From NCBI RefSeq assembly GCF_003994415.1, contig NZ_CP034689.1:4774001-4838000 (forward strand): a stretch of 64,000 nt of DNA, written 5' to 3'. The notes under the pieces are model-generated. The model was not told where the DNA came from and made no database searches. It saw nothing but the letters and a program-made list of their open reading frames with translations. This stretch comes from Achromobacter spanius. GTDB taxonomy: Bacteria; Pseudomonadota; Gammaproteobacteria; Burkholderiales; Burkholderiaceae_B. The translations under genes and the position numbers were made by a program. Shown piece after piece: positions 23,856 through 33,748 of the stretch. The stretch's first letter is position 1. Every line of letters begins with the position of its first letter.

Positions 23856-26312
23856 GTGCGCCCCCATGGCGTGCCTCTCACCGAGCTACCGATCTTGAAT
23901 ACCGTCTCTGCCCGACCTGCTCTGCGCGTCCCGCCGCGCGTGGTTCTTAGCGCGCTTGCCTTTTCACTGTCGCTTGTCTTTGGCATGGCGCCCGCCGTTC
24001 AGGCCCAGGAAGCGCCAGTCAGCGTCAACATTCCCGCGCAGCCTTTGGGCGATGCGTTGTTGCAGCTGGGTTCGCAAACGTCTTTGCAGATCTTTTATTC
24101 GCAGGATGTGCTGGCCGGCCAGACCGCGCGCGCCATCTCCGGCAACCTGTCGCCTGAAGATGCCCTGCGTCAACTGCTGCAAGGCACGGGCATCACGTAC
24201 ACCCGCAATGGCAACAACGTGACCCTGTCGCGCGCCGAGCCCGTGGGCGGCACGGTGCAACTGGAAGCCGTGACGGTCACCGCCGGCATTCTGGGCGAGC
24301 TTGCCCCGCCCTACACGGGCGGGCAGCTTGCCACGGGCGGCAGCCTGGGCCTGCTGGGTTCCGAAGACGTGATGGACTCGCCGTTCAGCACGGTCAACTA
24401 CACCTCTGAACTGCTGTATGACCAGCAGGCCCGCACCCTGGCCGACGTGGTCGTCAACGACGCCTCGGTCCGCACGCTGACATCGGCGGGCGGCTTTGGG
24501 GAAGACTTCCAGATCCGCGGCTTTGCCGTGGGCAGCGGCGACGTCAGCGTCAACGGCCTGTATGGCCTGGTGTCGTCCAGCCGCGTGCCGGTACAGATTC
24601 TTGAGCGGGTGGAAGTGCTGAAGGGCCCCGGCGCCTTCATGCGCGGCATTCCGCCCAACGGCAGCATCGGCGGCGCCATCAACGTGGTGACCAAGCGCGC
24701 CGACGACGAACCGCTGGCGCGCGCCACGCTGGGCTATGCCAGCAAGGCCAACTTCACCGGCCAGCTTGACCTGGGCCGCCGCTTTGGCGAAGACAATGCC
24801 TGGGGCCTGCGCTTCAATGGCGTCAAGCGCGGCGGGGAAGCCACGTTGAAGGACGGCAAGCAGGGCCTGGACATGGGCGCCTTGGGTATCGACTATCGCG
24901 GCGCGCGCCTGCGCTGGTCGGCCGACGCCATCCACCAGGAAGACGTGATCGAGAACTTCCGCTCGCAGATCGGCTGGCAGCCCAACGTGACGGAACTGCC
25001 CTCGCCGCCGGATGGCGACATCAACTTCTACCCCGGCACCCGCCTGTCGCAACGCGACAGCACCATCATGTCGCGCATGGAATATGACTTCACCGACAAC
25101 CTCACCGGCCACATCGCGGCGGGGTATCGCGACGGCAAGGTGCGGCAGATCTTCCCGGTGACCGTCAACACGGCGGGCGCGCGTCAGTCGGTGGACCAGG
25201 ACGGCAACTTCAACGTCATGACGACGTACTACGACTCGTATTCGAAGACGAGCAGCGGCGACGCCGGCCTGACGGCCCGCTTCAGCACCGGCGGTATCAA
25301 GCACCGCCTGGCGCTGGGCGCCACCTACCTGAAGCAAGAGGCGGGTAACGCCTATTCGACCGGATCGGCCATTGTGGCCTCGAATATCTATGATCCGGTG
25401 GACATCCCCGACGGCCCCGCCGTGCGCCTCACTCCGCAAAAGGCGTCGGACACCACGCTGACCAGCTTCGCCATTGTCGACACGCTGTCTTTTATCGACG
25501 ATCGCATTCTGCTGACGGCGGGCGTGCGCCACCAACGGGTTGAAGTCGATAGCTACAACACCACCACGGGCGCGCGCACCAGCGGCTACCGTTCCAGCGC
25601 CAACTCGCCCATCGGCGGCATCGTCGTCAAGCCACTGCAGAACGTATCGGTCTACGCCAACCTGGCCCAAGGCCTGACGCGCGGCACGATCGTGGGCGAC
25701 ACCTACGAAAACCGGGGCGCCGTGCTGGCGCCGTACAAGTCCAAGCAGTACGAAACCGGCGTCAAGGTGGATTGGGATGGCAACATCACCACCACGCTTG
25801 CGCTGTTCCAGATTGCGCGCCCGTCGGGCCAGGCCGACGACAACAACGTCTACGGCTACTTTGGCGAACAGCGCAACCGTGGCCTGGAACTGACGGGCTA
25901 CGGCGAGCTGGTCCCCGGCCTGCGCCTGATGGCAAGCGCGGCGTTCATCAACAGCGAACTCACCAAAACCCCGGGCGGCGTCAATCAGGGCAACCGGCCG
26001 GCGGGCGTGCCGGCCAGCACCTACAACCTGGGCCTGGATTGGGACACGCCGTGGGTGCAGGGCCTGAGCTTGAACGGACGCGCCATTCGCACGTCGTCCG
26101 TCTATCTCAACAACACCAATACGCTGCGCCTGCCGGGCTACACCCGCTTTGACCTGGGCGCCCGCTACGCCACCACCATCGCCGGCAAGGACGTGGTGTT
26201 CCGCGCCAACGTCGAGAACGTGGCGGACAAGAAGTACTGGCTGGCATCCGGCTCGTTCGTGACGAACGCGGCGGGACGGACGTATATGTTGTCGGCCTCG
26301 ATCAACTATTGA
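23856..26312 (+). CDS. TonB-dependent siderophore receptor with N-terminal signalling (STN) domain
   Basis: An 818-residue outer-membrane receptor of the transducer class. After a signal peptide ending near VQA-QEA comes the STN domain (about residues 55-120; VNIPAQPLGDALLQLGSQ, LSPEDALRQLLQGTG), then the plug (DFQIRGFAVGSGDVSVNGL, VEVLKGPGAFMRGIPPNGSIGGAINVVTKRA) and a 22-strand type barrel ending in SASINY with a terminal aromatic residue. It imports a ferric siderophore and signals through the FecR/FecI pair upstream. The start is uncertain: the frame opens with GTG at 23856 and has further GTG and TTG candidates before the signal core. Siderophore type cannot be read. Confidence 0.92.
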   Translation: MRPHGVPLTELPILNTVSARPALRVPPRVVLSALAFSLSLVFGMAPAVQAQEAPVSVNIPAQPLGDALLQLGSQTSLQIFYSQDVLAGQTARAISGNLSPEDALRQLLQGTGITYTRNGNNVTLSRAEPVGGTVQLEAVTVTAGILGELAPPYTGGQLATGGSLGLLGSEDVMDSPFSTVNYTSELLYDQQARTLADVVVNDASVRTLTSAGGFGEDFQIRGFAVGSGDVSVNGLYGLVSSSRVPVQILERVEVLKGPGAFMRGIPPNGSIGGAINVVTKRADDEPLARATLGYASKANFTGQLDLGRRFGEDNAWGLRFNGVKRGGEATLKDGKQGLDMGALGIDYRGARLRWSADAIHQEDVIENFRSQIGWQPNVTELPSPPDGDINFYPGTRLSQRDSTIMSRMEYDFTDNLTGHIAAGYRDGKVRQIFPVTVNTAGARQSVDQDGNFNVMTTYYDSYSKTSSGDAGLTARFSTGGIKHRLALGATYLKQEAGNAYSTGSAIVASNIYDPVDIPDGPAVRLTPQKASDTTLTSFAIVDTLSFIDDRILLTAGVRHQRVEVDSYNTTTGARTSGYRSSANSPIGGIVVKPLQNVSVYANLAQGLTRGTIVGDTYENRGAVLAPYKSKQYETGVKVDWDGNITTTLALFQIARPSGQADDNNVYGYFGEQRNRGLELTGYGELVPGLRLMASAAFINSELTKTPGGVNQGNRPAGVPASTYNLGLDWDTPWVQGLSLNGRAIRTSSVYLNNTNTLRLPGYTRFDLGARYATTIAGKDVVFRANVENVADKKYWLASGSFVTNAAGRTYMLSASINY

Positions 26313-26334
26313 TCCCCGGGGGGAGAGGCTGGAC

Positions 26335-26396
26335 GGGAACAGCCAGGGCGGGAAATCCTAGAGGGAAACCCCAGCGGGAATACCTGATTCAAGGGA
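26335..26396 (+). repeat. Degenerate GGGAA-phased repeat
   Basis: GGGAA recurs at 26335, 26350, 26363 and 26376 with GGGAT at 26392, spaced 13-16 bases, in units close to GCGGGAAnnCCnnR. It lies between the receptor stop and the response-regulator start. It may be decayed slippage repeats; no function is evident. Confidence 0.4.
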
Positions 26397-26474
26397 TGGC
26401 CGGCCACGCGCCGCGCCATCACAATCTAGAATCGGGCGATCCTGCCCTCCCTTGCCGCACGTCCCCTTCCCCCT

Positions 26475-27158
26475 ATGCCCTCCTCCACCCTTGCCCCCGA
26501 ACTCACGCTGCCCGCCCCCGTGCTGCTGGTGGAGGACGAACCGCTGGTGTGCCGGCGGATCGAAGGCCTGTTGCTGCAACTGGGCTATCAGCCCGACGCC
26601 TTGGTCTACGCGGGATCACTGGCCGAAGCGCGCGCCTGCCTGGCCATTCAGCCGGTTGCGCTGGCGCTGGTGGACCTGGGCTTGCCCGACGGCAGCGGCA
26701 TCGACCTGATTGCCGAGATGCACGCCGCCGACCCCGGCCTGGCCATCCTGGTGATCTCGGCCTGGTGTACCGAGGACGCGATCCTGGCGGCCTTGCGCGC
26801 CGGCGCCACGGGCTATGTGCTGAAAGAACGCGACGACATCGAAATTGCGCTGTCGTTACGCAGCGTGCTGCGAGGCGGCGCGCCGATTGACCCTTTCGTG
26901 GCACGACGCATCATCGACGAGTTGCGGCCCCGGCCCACGGAACAGACCGGCACGGCAAGCGGTGCGATACTTAGCCCCCGCGAAAGCCAGATCCTGCGTC
27001 TGGTGGCCGAAGGCCTGGCCAACCGCGAAATCGCCGAACAACTGTTCTTGTCGCGCTACACCGTTGAATGCCATATCAAGCACATCTACCGCAAGCTGGC
27101 CGTTTCATCGCGCACGCGGGCGGTACACGCCGCGCGCTCGCGTGGCTTGCTGGACTGA
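26475..27158 (+). CDS. NarL/FixJ family response regulator
   Basis: A 227-residue two-component regulator. The receiver domain (about residues 14-130) has VLLVEDEPLV with the acidic pair, the phosphoacceptor Asp67 in LVDLGLPDGSG, and VLKERD near the end. The LuxR-type DNA-binding domain (about 160-225) has LSPRESQILRLVAEGLANREIA and the recognition helix SRYTVECHIKHIYRKL. It directly precedes a histidine kinase whose reading frame begins 91 bases before the end of this gene. Position after the TonB receptor suggests, but does not prove, a link to iron or envelope sensing. Confidence 0.92.
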   Translation: MPSSTLAPELTLPAPVLLVEDEPLVCRRIEGLLLQLGYQPDALVYAGSLAEARACLAIQPVALALVDLGLPDGSGIDLIAEMHAADPGLAILVISAWCTEDAILAALRAGATGYVLKERDDIEIALSLRSVLRGGAPIDPFVARRIIDELRPRPTEQTGTASGAILSPRESQILRLVAEGLANREIAEQLFLSRYTVECHIKHIYRKLAVSSRTRAVHAARSRGLLD

Positions 27159-29038
27159 GATGGCTGCTGGCCTGCTGGTGGATCTTGTGCGCGGCGCCCG
27201 CCGTTGCCGGGGATGCTGGCCTGGCCCCGACACCCAAGACGACCACGGCGTGCGCGGTGCAACTGATGTCCATCACGGCGGCGCGGGCCGCCGCCGACGG
27301 CAGCCGGCCTGACGGCGCCGACTGGGTGCCGGTCACGCTGCCCGACGACTGGAACCAGCGTTGGCCCGGCTACAGCGGATCCGTCTGGTATCGCATCGAC
27401 TGGCAGCGGCCCTGCCCCGGCCCCGTAGCCTTGATGGTGGAGTCCGTGGTGATGGCCGGCGAGTTCTACGTCAACGACGAACTGATCTGGAGCGACCCGC
27501 AACTGAGCGAACCGCTATCGCGCAGTTGGAACATGCCGCGCACCTGGCGCCTGCCCGAAGCCATCCTGCACGACGGCGTGAACACGCTATGGGTGCGCGT
27601 GGCAGGCGTGGCGCAGCAGACGCCCGGGCTGGGCACGTTGCAATTGGGCGCGCCGCAAGCCATGCAAGCCGCGCAAGAAGCAAGATGGTGGCGCAACCGC
27701 TCGCTGTACACGGTGAACCTGGTGGTATCCGCCGTGTTGGGCGGCCTGTTCTTCTGCATCTGGGTGGTGCGGCGTGAGCAGACCCCCTACGGCTGGTATG
27801 CCTTGATGTCGCTGTTCTGGGTGCTGTTCATCAGCAATGTGCTGCTGACCAGCCCCTGGCCGCTGCCCGACACCTTATCGCTGGCGCGCGCCAACGCCAT
27901 GGCGCTGGTGCTGTACGTCACCTGCTTCTGCCTGTTCACCTGGCGCTTTGGCGAACAATCGCTGCCGCGCATCGAACGCGCGCTGTGGCTGCTGAGCGCC
28001 GCGCTGCTGGCCATGCTGGCCTTTACGCCCGACAACGCGCTGGCCACGGCGCATGCCATCGGCATGCTGATTCCCGCCGCCATCTTCATCATCAATTGCT
28101 TGCAGTTTCCGGTACACGCCTGGCGCACGCGCCGCCCAGAGCACCTGATGCTGGCCGCCTGTCTGCTGGTATTTTTCGTGGTCATCTTGCACGACCTGCT
28201 GCTGATGATGAAGGTCATCTCATCCGGCCAGTCCTACACGCCCTACTCCAGCGTGGTGATCACCCTGTGCCTGTCCGCCATTCTGGGCCTGCGCCACGCG
28301 CGCAACGTGCGGCAGATAGAGCGCTTCAACCAGGAATTGGCGGACGGCATATTCCAGGCGCGCAGCGAACTGGCCACCACGCTGGAACGCGAACACAGCC
28401 TGGCGGTGGCCAATACCCGCCTGCACGAACGCCTGCAGATTGCGCACGACCTGCACGACGGACTCGGTGGTTCGCTGGTGCGGATGATGGCCATGGTGGA
28501 ACAGGCCGACAAGCCGTTGCAGAGCCAGCAGTTTCTGTCCATGTTGAAGCTGCTGCGCGACGACTTGCGCCAGACCATCGACAGCGGCTCGAGCAGCGGG
28601 GTCACGGTCCCGGCCACCCCGCAGGAATGGGCCGCGCCGCTGCGTCATCGCTACGTGCAGGTGTTCGACGAGCTGGGCCTGGATTCCCACTGGCAGTTTC
28701 CGCCGCAATGGCGCACGCCGCCCTCTTCCCTGGAATGCCTGGCGCTGACGCGCCTGCTGGAAGAAGCGTTGACCAATGTGGTCAAGCACAGCCGCGCCCG
28801 CCGCGTGCAGGTGCAGCTGTTGCAGCCCGATGCCGACCGGCTGGAACTGCGCATTGAAGACGATGGCGTGGGCTTCGATGTGGCGACGGTACGGCAAGCC
28901 GGCGTCAGCGTGGGTATGCGCAGCATGCATGCCCGCATCGCGCGGGTGCACGGCGTCTTGGACATCGTGTCCGAGCCCGGCCGCACCGTGCTGACTGCCG
29001 TGCTGCCACGGCGCGCGGCCAAGGCGCAACCCGTTTAG
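27068..29038 (+). CDS. Sensor histidine kinase (HisKA_3 type) with periplasmic sensor and membrane domain
   Basis: A 656-residue kinase. A signal-like segment (ALAWLAGLRWLLACWWILC) precedes a periplasmic jelly-roll-like sensor (about residues 60-190; VWYRIDWQRPC, EFYVNDELIW) and a block of about seven transmembrane helices (200-400), the 7TMR-DISM arrangement. A coiled coil leads to the dimerisation motif with His463 in AHDLHDGLGGSLVRM, then a HATPase with EEALTNVVKHSRAR and EDDGVGFDV. It should phosphorylate the adjacent regulator. The only good start in frame is ATG 27068, giving a 91-base overlap with the regulator gene; a later non-ATG start cannot be excluded. Confidence 0.88.
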   Translation: MPYQAHLPQAGRFIAHAGGTRRALAWLAGLRWLLACWWILCAAPAVAGDAGLAPTPKTTTACAVQLMSITAARAAADGSRPDGADWVPVTLPDDWNQRWPGYSGSVWYRIDWQRPCPGPVALMVESVVMAGEFYVNDELIWSDPQLSEPLSRSWNMPRTWRLPEAILHDGVNTLWVRVAGVAQQTPGLGTLQLGAPQAMQAAQEARWWRNRSLYTVNLVVSAVLGGLFFCIWVVRREQTPYGWYALMSLFWVLFISNVLLTSPWPLPDTLSLARANAMALVLYVTCFCLFTWRFGEQSLPRIERALWLLSAALLAMLAFTPDNALATAHAIGMLIPAAIFIINCLQFPVHAWRTRRPEHLMLAACLLVFFVVILHDLLLMMKVISSGQSYTPYSSVVITLCLSAILGLRHARNVRQIERFNQELADGIFQARSELATTLEREHSLAVANTRLHERLQIAHDLHDGLGGSLVRMMAMVEQADKPLQSQQFLSMLKLLRDDLRQTIDSGSSSGVTVPATPQEWAAPLRHRYVQVFDELGLDSHWQFPPQWRTPPSSLECLALTRLLEEALTNVVKHSRARRVQVQLLQPDADRLELRIEDDGVGFDVATVRQAGVSVGMRSMHARIARVHGVLDIVSEPGRTVLTAVLPRRAAKAQPV

Positions 29039-29160
29039 CTTGTTTGGCAGCGGCGCTAAACGCGCGCAATGAGCGTAGCCATGGCTCAGGCATGGAAGTT
29101 GCTGCAAGCGGGGCGCAGCTGCGCACTCCGCGCGGCGTCAACCAGCAAGGGTCGCCCACC

Positions 29161-29436
29161 ATGAACGAATCCAAGCCCGCTCCCGCCCCGAATCCGCCGC
29201 CCTCCCCGCACGTGGACCGTGCCGAAGTCGGCGCCACCGGACAGCCCGTGGCCGATGGACCGCCGCAAGGGGACGTGAACCCCGATCCCGCCACCAACTC
29301 GGGGTATCCGGCTGGCGGTGAGCAAGCGCCGAAAGGCCGGGACGCTTTCGGCCGGACGCAAAAGCAAGTGCAAGAGCAGGTGAACGAAGCCGCAAAGGCC
29401 CGCCCGCCCAATCCGCCTGGCAAACCTGGCCGCTGA
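29161..29436 (+). CDS. Small proline-rich hydrophilic protein
   Basis: A 91-residue protein with no recognised domain. It is rich in Pro, Ala, Gly and Asn (MNESKPAPAPNPPPSPH at the start, NPPGKPGR at the end), with one charged helix-prone stretch FGRTQKQVQEQVNEAAKA. No signal peptide or membrane segment is visible. It is probably largely disordered. The ATG at 29161 is preceded by AAGGGT; longer versions from earlier ATG or TTG codons are possible. It stands alone between the kinase and the chemotaxis hybrid. Similar low-complexity small proteins lie at 37584-38721. Confidence 0.5.
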   Translation: MNESKPAPAPNPPPSPHVDRAEVGATGQPVADGPPQGDVNPDPATNSGYPAGGEQAPKGRDAFGRTQKQVQEQVNEAAKARPPNPPGKPGR

Positions 29437-29620
29437 AACCCGCCTGGTGCGAATGGGCGCGTCCGGATTCCAAGGCTTCTGGCGAGGAATCTTGAACATT
29501 CAAGCTGGACTGGGACGCCTTGCAGCACGTCACATACTCCCGACGCGCTGCCCTCTCGACACGCTTTTTCCGGCTGTATCATCCTAGGCAACGCAGCCCG
29601 TCGCCCCAGCCAAGATTCCC

Positions 29621-32600
29621 ATGTCCAACACTCCCTTCGTGCCCGACAACAAACCGGGTGTCGCCATCAGTGATTTGCACTTTCCCGTTGTGGGGCTGGG
29701 CGCCTCGGCGGGTGGTATCGAAGCGTTGCGGGAGTTCTTTTCAACGCTTCCCGACAACCCGCAGATGGCCTTCGTGGTCATCGTGCATTTATCGCCCGAC
29801 CACGACAGCGTGCTGGACAAGATTTTGCAGGCGGCCACGCGCATGCCGGTGGTGCAGGTGACCCGCCCGCAGCGCGTTCAGTGCAACCACGTATACGTGA
29901 TTCCGCCCGCCGCGATGCTGACCATGAACGACGGCTATCTAAGCGTGAAGGAAGCGCAACCGTCGCAAGGCCAGCGCGCGACCATCGACGAATTCTTCCG
30001 CACGCTGGCCGATGTGCACACGACCCGCGCGGTCGGCATCGTGCTGACGGGTGGCGGGTCCGATGGCTCGCTGGGGCTGGCGCGCATCAAGGAGCAAGGC
30101 GGGGTCACCTTCGCCCAGCAGCCCGAAGACGCCGCGCACGACGCCATGCCGCGCAGCGCCATCGCCACGGGCATGGTCGACATCATCCTGCCGGTGGCGG
30201 CCATGCCGCAGCGGCTCAAGCAGATTGCCGACAATATGTCCGCCATGCACCTTCCGCGCCTGGGCAAGGATGCGGCGCAAGCGGCCGGCGAACCCGTCCA
30301 CGACACCACCCCTGACAAAGACGACCGCGTGGCCCTGCGCGACATCCTGACGGTGCTGCGCGCCCGCACGGCACACGACTTCCGCCATTACAAGACCGCG
30401 ACGGTCTTGCGGCGCATTGAACGCCGCATGCAGGTCACGGGTGTGTCCACGCTTCGGGCGTACTGGAAGCTGCTGCAGGACCGGGTGGACGAAACGCCGC
30501 TGCTGCTGTCCGACATGCTGATCGGCGTCACCCAGTTCTTTCGCGACAAGGAAGCCTTTTCGTCGCTGGAAAATTTTGTGTTGGCCAAGCTGTTCGAGCG
30601 GCATCTGAAGAACCCGGCGAGCCCCATGCGCGCCTGGGTGGCGGGCTGCTCCACGGGCGAAGAAGCGTATTCGCTGGCGGTGCTGCTGAGCGCGCGCGCC
30701 GATGCGCTGAAGGTGAATCAGAAGATCCAGGTGTTTGCCACGGACATCGACGAAGCGGCCCTGGCCGTGGGCCGCGTCGGCAGCTACCCGATGGCCATCG
30801 ACACCGATGTGCCGCGCTCGCTGCTGGAAGGCTATTTCTCACGGCAAGAACACGAATACCGCATCAAGAAGGAAGTGCGCGAGCGCGTGCTGTTCGCGGT
30901 GCACAACATCCTGCGCGACCCGCCTTTTTCAAAGCTGGACCTGGTCAGTTGCCGCAACCTGTTGATCTACCTGGATCGCGAGGTGCAGCAAGATGTGCTG
31001 AAGATGTTCCACTTTGCGCTCAAGCCCGGCGGCTACCTGTTTCTGGGCAGTTCGGAATCGGCCGACGCCTGCCCGCGCCTGTTCCAGGTGGTGGACAAGC
31101 GCAACCGCATCTATGTGGCCAAGGAAACGCCGACCCACCTTCGCAACGCGCCCGCGCTGCCGGCCGCCCATGCCTTCGAACGCCCCAGCGCCGCGCCGGC
31201 CAGCACGCCGCGCAACCGGCACAACAAGACTTCTTACGCCGACGTGCATCAGCGCGCGCTGGAGATGTCCGCGCCGCCCAGCGTCATCGTGGATTCGGAA
31301 AGCGACATCGTGCACATGTCCGAACGCGCGGGCCGCTTCCTGCGCCACGCGGGCGGCGAGCCCTCGCGCAACCTGCCGTCGCTGGTGTACCCCGAACTGC
31401 GCATGGAACTGCGCACCGCGATGTTCCAGGCGCTGCATACCCGGAAAAGCGTCGAGGCGCGCCGCGTGAAGATGAAGATCGGCGAACGCCACACCTACGT
31501 CAACATGGTGGTGCGGCCGTTCCGCCACGAGGAAACGTCCAACGACTACATGCTGGTGCTGTTCGACGAAGTGGAAGACGTGATGAGCCCCGAAGGCGTG
31601 GCGCCCACGGCCGGCGCCACCGCCGTGCTGACCCAGTTGGAAGCCGAGTTGCAGGGCACGAAAGACCAGTTGCAGACCACCATCGAACAGTCGGAAACGT
31701 CCACCGAAGAATTGAAGGCGTCCAACGAAGAGCTGCAGGCCATCAATGAAGAGCTGCGCTCGGCCACCGAAGAACTGGAAACGGGCAAGGAAGAATTGCA
31801 GTCGGTGAATGAAGAACTGATCACCGTGAATGCGGAACTCAAGGCCAAGGTGGACGAAACCGCCAAGATCAACGACGACCTGCAAAACCTGATTGCGTCC
31901 ACCGACATCGCCACGCTGTTTGTCGACCGCAAGATGCACATCCAGTGGTTCACGCCGCGCGCGACCGACGTGTTCAACGTCATCACCAGCGACGCCGGCC
32001 GGTCCCTGCTGGACATCACGCATCGGCTTGACTACCCGGACATGGCGCGCGATGCGGCCGGCGTGTTTGAATCGCTGCGCGCGGTGGAACGCGAAGTCCG
32101 CAGCGACGCCGACCGCTGGTACCTGGCCCGGCTGCTGCCCTACCGCAGCGCCGAACATCGCATCGAAGGCGCGGTGCTGACTTTCATTGACATCACCGAC
32201 CGGCGCAAGGCGGAAGACCGCGTGCGCCTGGGCGAAGCGCACCTGAAGCTGATGACGGAAAGCGCGCGCGACTTCGGCATCCTGACGCTGGACCACGACG
32301 GCGTGATCACCAACTGGAACATCGGCGCCGAGACCATGTTCGGCTACACGCGCGCCGAAGCCGTCGGCAAGTCGTTCGCCATCATCTTCACCGACGCCGA
32401 CATCCAGGCCGGCCGACCGCAGCTGGAACTGGAACGCGCCAGGCAGATCGGCTATGCGCCCGACGAACGCTGGCATCGGCGCAAGGACGGCGGCCTGATC
32501 TTCTGCACGGGCGGCGTCAACCGCATGGACGACCCGACCATACGCGGCTTTGCAAAAATCGTGCGCGACGTCACCGACCTGAAGCTGCGCGATGCCGAAC

Positions 32601-33748
32601 AAGAGTCGCGCCTGGACCGCGCCCGCGCCGACAACGTGCTGAAAGACGAGTTCTTCGCCATGGTGTCGCATGAGCTCAAGCATCCGCTCAACCTGATCCA
32701 GCTGAACGCCGAACTGCTGGCGCGCACCCCGGCCGTGCGCAATTCGCCCGCCGCCGCGCGCTCCGCTGATCTGATCCAGCGATCGGTCAAGGGCCAGGCG
32801 CGCATCATCGACGACCTGCTGGACCTGTCGCGCGTGCGTACCGGAAAGCTGGCCTTGAACCAGTCTATTTTTGACATCACCGCCATCGCCTCCAACATCC
32901 TGGACGTGCTGCGCCCCGTGGCCAGCGCCGCCGGCCTGACGCTGCACAGCGAGTTTGACGCCGGCCAGGCCATCCACCTGAACGCCGACCCGCTGCGGGT
33001 CGAGCAGATCATCTGGAACCTGCTGAACAACGGCATCAAGTTCACGCCGCCCGGCGGCACGGTCACGCTGAAACTGGGCGTGGAAGACGCGCGCATGCGG
33101 CTGGACGTGATCGACACCGGCCATGGCATCGACCCCAAGTTCCTGGGCAAGGTGTTCGACATGTTCAGCCAGGCGGACGTGCGCCAGCGCAACCTGGCCA
33201 GCCCCGGGCTGGGCATCGGCCTGGCGGTCGCCAGCGAACTGGTCAAGGCCCACGGCGGCACCATCCAGGCGCATTCCGATGGCCAGGGCCATGGCGCGCG
33301 CTTTACCGTGCGCATGGCGCTGGCACACGCGCAGCAGCAGGAGCAGCAACTGGCCCTGCCCGGTGACAGCCCGCTGAAGGGACTGCGGGTGCTGATCGTG
33401 GACGACTCCGAAGATATTCTTCACATCATGCGTGAGCTGCTCGACATGGAAGAGGCCTGCGTGACCGCGGTGGGCAGCGGCCAGGAAGCACTGGCCGCGA
33501 TGCAAGCCGCGTCGTTTGACCTGCTGCTGTCCGACATCGGCATGCCCGGCATGGATGGCTATGCGCTGATTCGCGCCATACGCGAAAACCATCCCGACCT
33601 GGTCCTGCCCGCCATCGCCCTGACAGGCTTTGGTTCCAAGGACGACATGAACCAGGCGCTGCAAGCGGGCTATACCGCGCACATCAGCAAACCGGTGTCG
33701 CTGGACAACCTGTTGGACATCGTGCGGCGGCTGCGCGGCCAGGCGTGA
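29621..33748 (+). CDS. CheB-CheR-PAS-histidine kinase-receiver hybrid protein
   Basis: A 1375-residue multidomain signalling protein. Order: CheB methylesterase (about 20-205; VGLGASAGGIEAL, HLSPDHD, GGGSDGSLG); CheR methyltransferase (about 240-500; WVAGCSTGEEAYSLAVLL, SCRNLLIYLD); a PAS-like region; a long coiled coil at about 660-770 with heptads of ELKASNEELQAINEELRS type; two PAS domains; HisKA with His1017 (MVSHELKHPLN); HATPase (NLLNNGIKFTPPGG); and a C-terminal receiver with Asp1305 (LLSDIGMPGMDGY). It is cytoplasmic, with no membrane segment. Such proteins join methylation-type chemistry to a phosphorelay. No receptor, CheA or CheW gene lies nearby, so the target is unknown. Confidence 0.93.
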   Translation: MSNTPFVPDNKPGVAISDLHFPVVGLGASAGGIEALREFFSTLPDNPQMAFVVIVHLSPDHDSVLDKILQAATRMPVVQVTRPQRVQCNHVYVIPPAAMLTMNDGYLSVKEAQPSQGQRATIDEFFRTLADVHTTRAVGIVLTGGGSDGSLGLARIKEQGGVTFAQQPEDAAHDAMPRSAIATGMVDIILPVAAMPQRLKQIADNMSAMHLPRLGKDAAQAAGEPVHDTTPDKDDRVALRDILTVLRARTAHDFRHYKTATVLRRIERRMQVTGVSTLRAYWKLLQDRVDETPLLLSDMLIGVTQFFRDKEAFSSLENFVLAKLFERHLKNPASPMRAWVAGCSTGEEAYSLAVLLSARADALKVNQKIQVFATDIDEAALAVGRVGSYPMAIDTDVPRSLLEGYFSRQEHEYRIKKEVRERVLFAVHNILRDPPFSKLDLVSCRNLLIYLDREVQQDVLKMFHFALKPGGYLFLGSSESADACPRLFQVVDKRNRIYVAKETPTHLRNAPALPAAHAFERPSAAPASTPRNRHNKTSYADVHQRALEMSAPPSVIVDSESDIVHMSERAGRFLRHAGGEPSRNLPSLVYPELRMELRTAMFQALHTRKSVEARRVKMKIGERHTYVNMVVRPFRHEETSNDYMLVLFDEVEDVMSPEGVAPTAGATAVLTQLEAELQGTKDQLQTTIEQSETSTEELKASNEELQAINEELRSATEELETGKEELQSVNEELITVNAELKAKVDETAKINDDLQNLIASTDIATLFVDRKMHIQWFTPRATDVFNVITSDAGRSLLDITHRLDYPDMARDAAGVFESLRAVEREVRSDADRWYLARLLPYRSAEHRIEGAVLTFIDITDRRKAEDRVRLGEAHLKLMTESARDFGILTLDHDGVITNWNIGAETMFGYTRAEAVGKSFAIIFTDADIQAGRPQLELERARQIGYAPDERWHRRKDGGLIFCTGGVNRMDDPTIRGFAKIVRDVTDLKLRDAEQESRLDRARADNVLKDEFFAMVSHELKHPLNLIQLNAELLARTPAVRNSPAAARSADLIQRSVKGQARIIDDLLDLSRVRTGKLALNQSIFDITAIASNILDVLRPVASAAGLTLHSEFDAGQAIHLNADPLRVEQIIWNLLNNGIKFTPPGGTVTLKLGVEDARMRLDVIDTGHGIDPKFLGKVFDMFSQADVRQRNLASPGLGIGLAVASELVKAHGGTIQAHSDGQGHGARFTVRMALAHAQQQEQQLALPGDSPLKGLRVLIVDDSEDILHIMRELLDMEEACVTAVGSGQEALAAMQAASFDLLLSDIGMPGMDGYALIRAIRENHPDLVLPAIALTGFGSKDDMNQALQAGYTAHISKPVSLDNLLDIVRRLRGQA

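Noticed and set aside
30929..33682. 917-codon open frame on the minus strand
   Set aside because: It lies wholly inside the CheB-CheR hybrid gene on the other strand. Its His/Gln/Val/Gly/Ala-rich composition is that of a GC-rich antisense frame.
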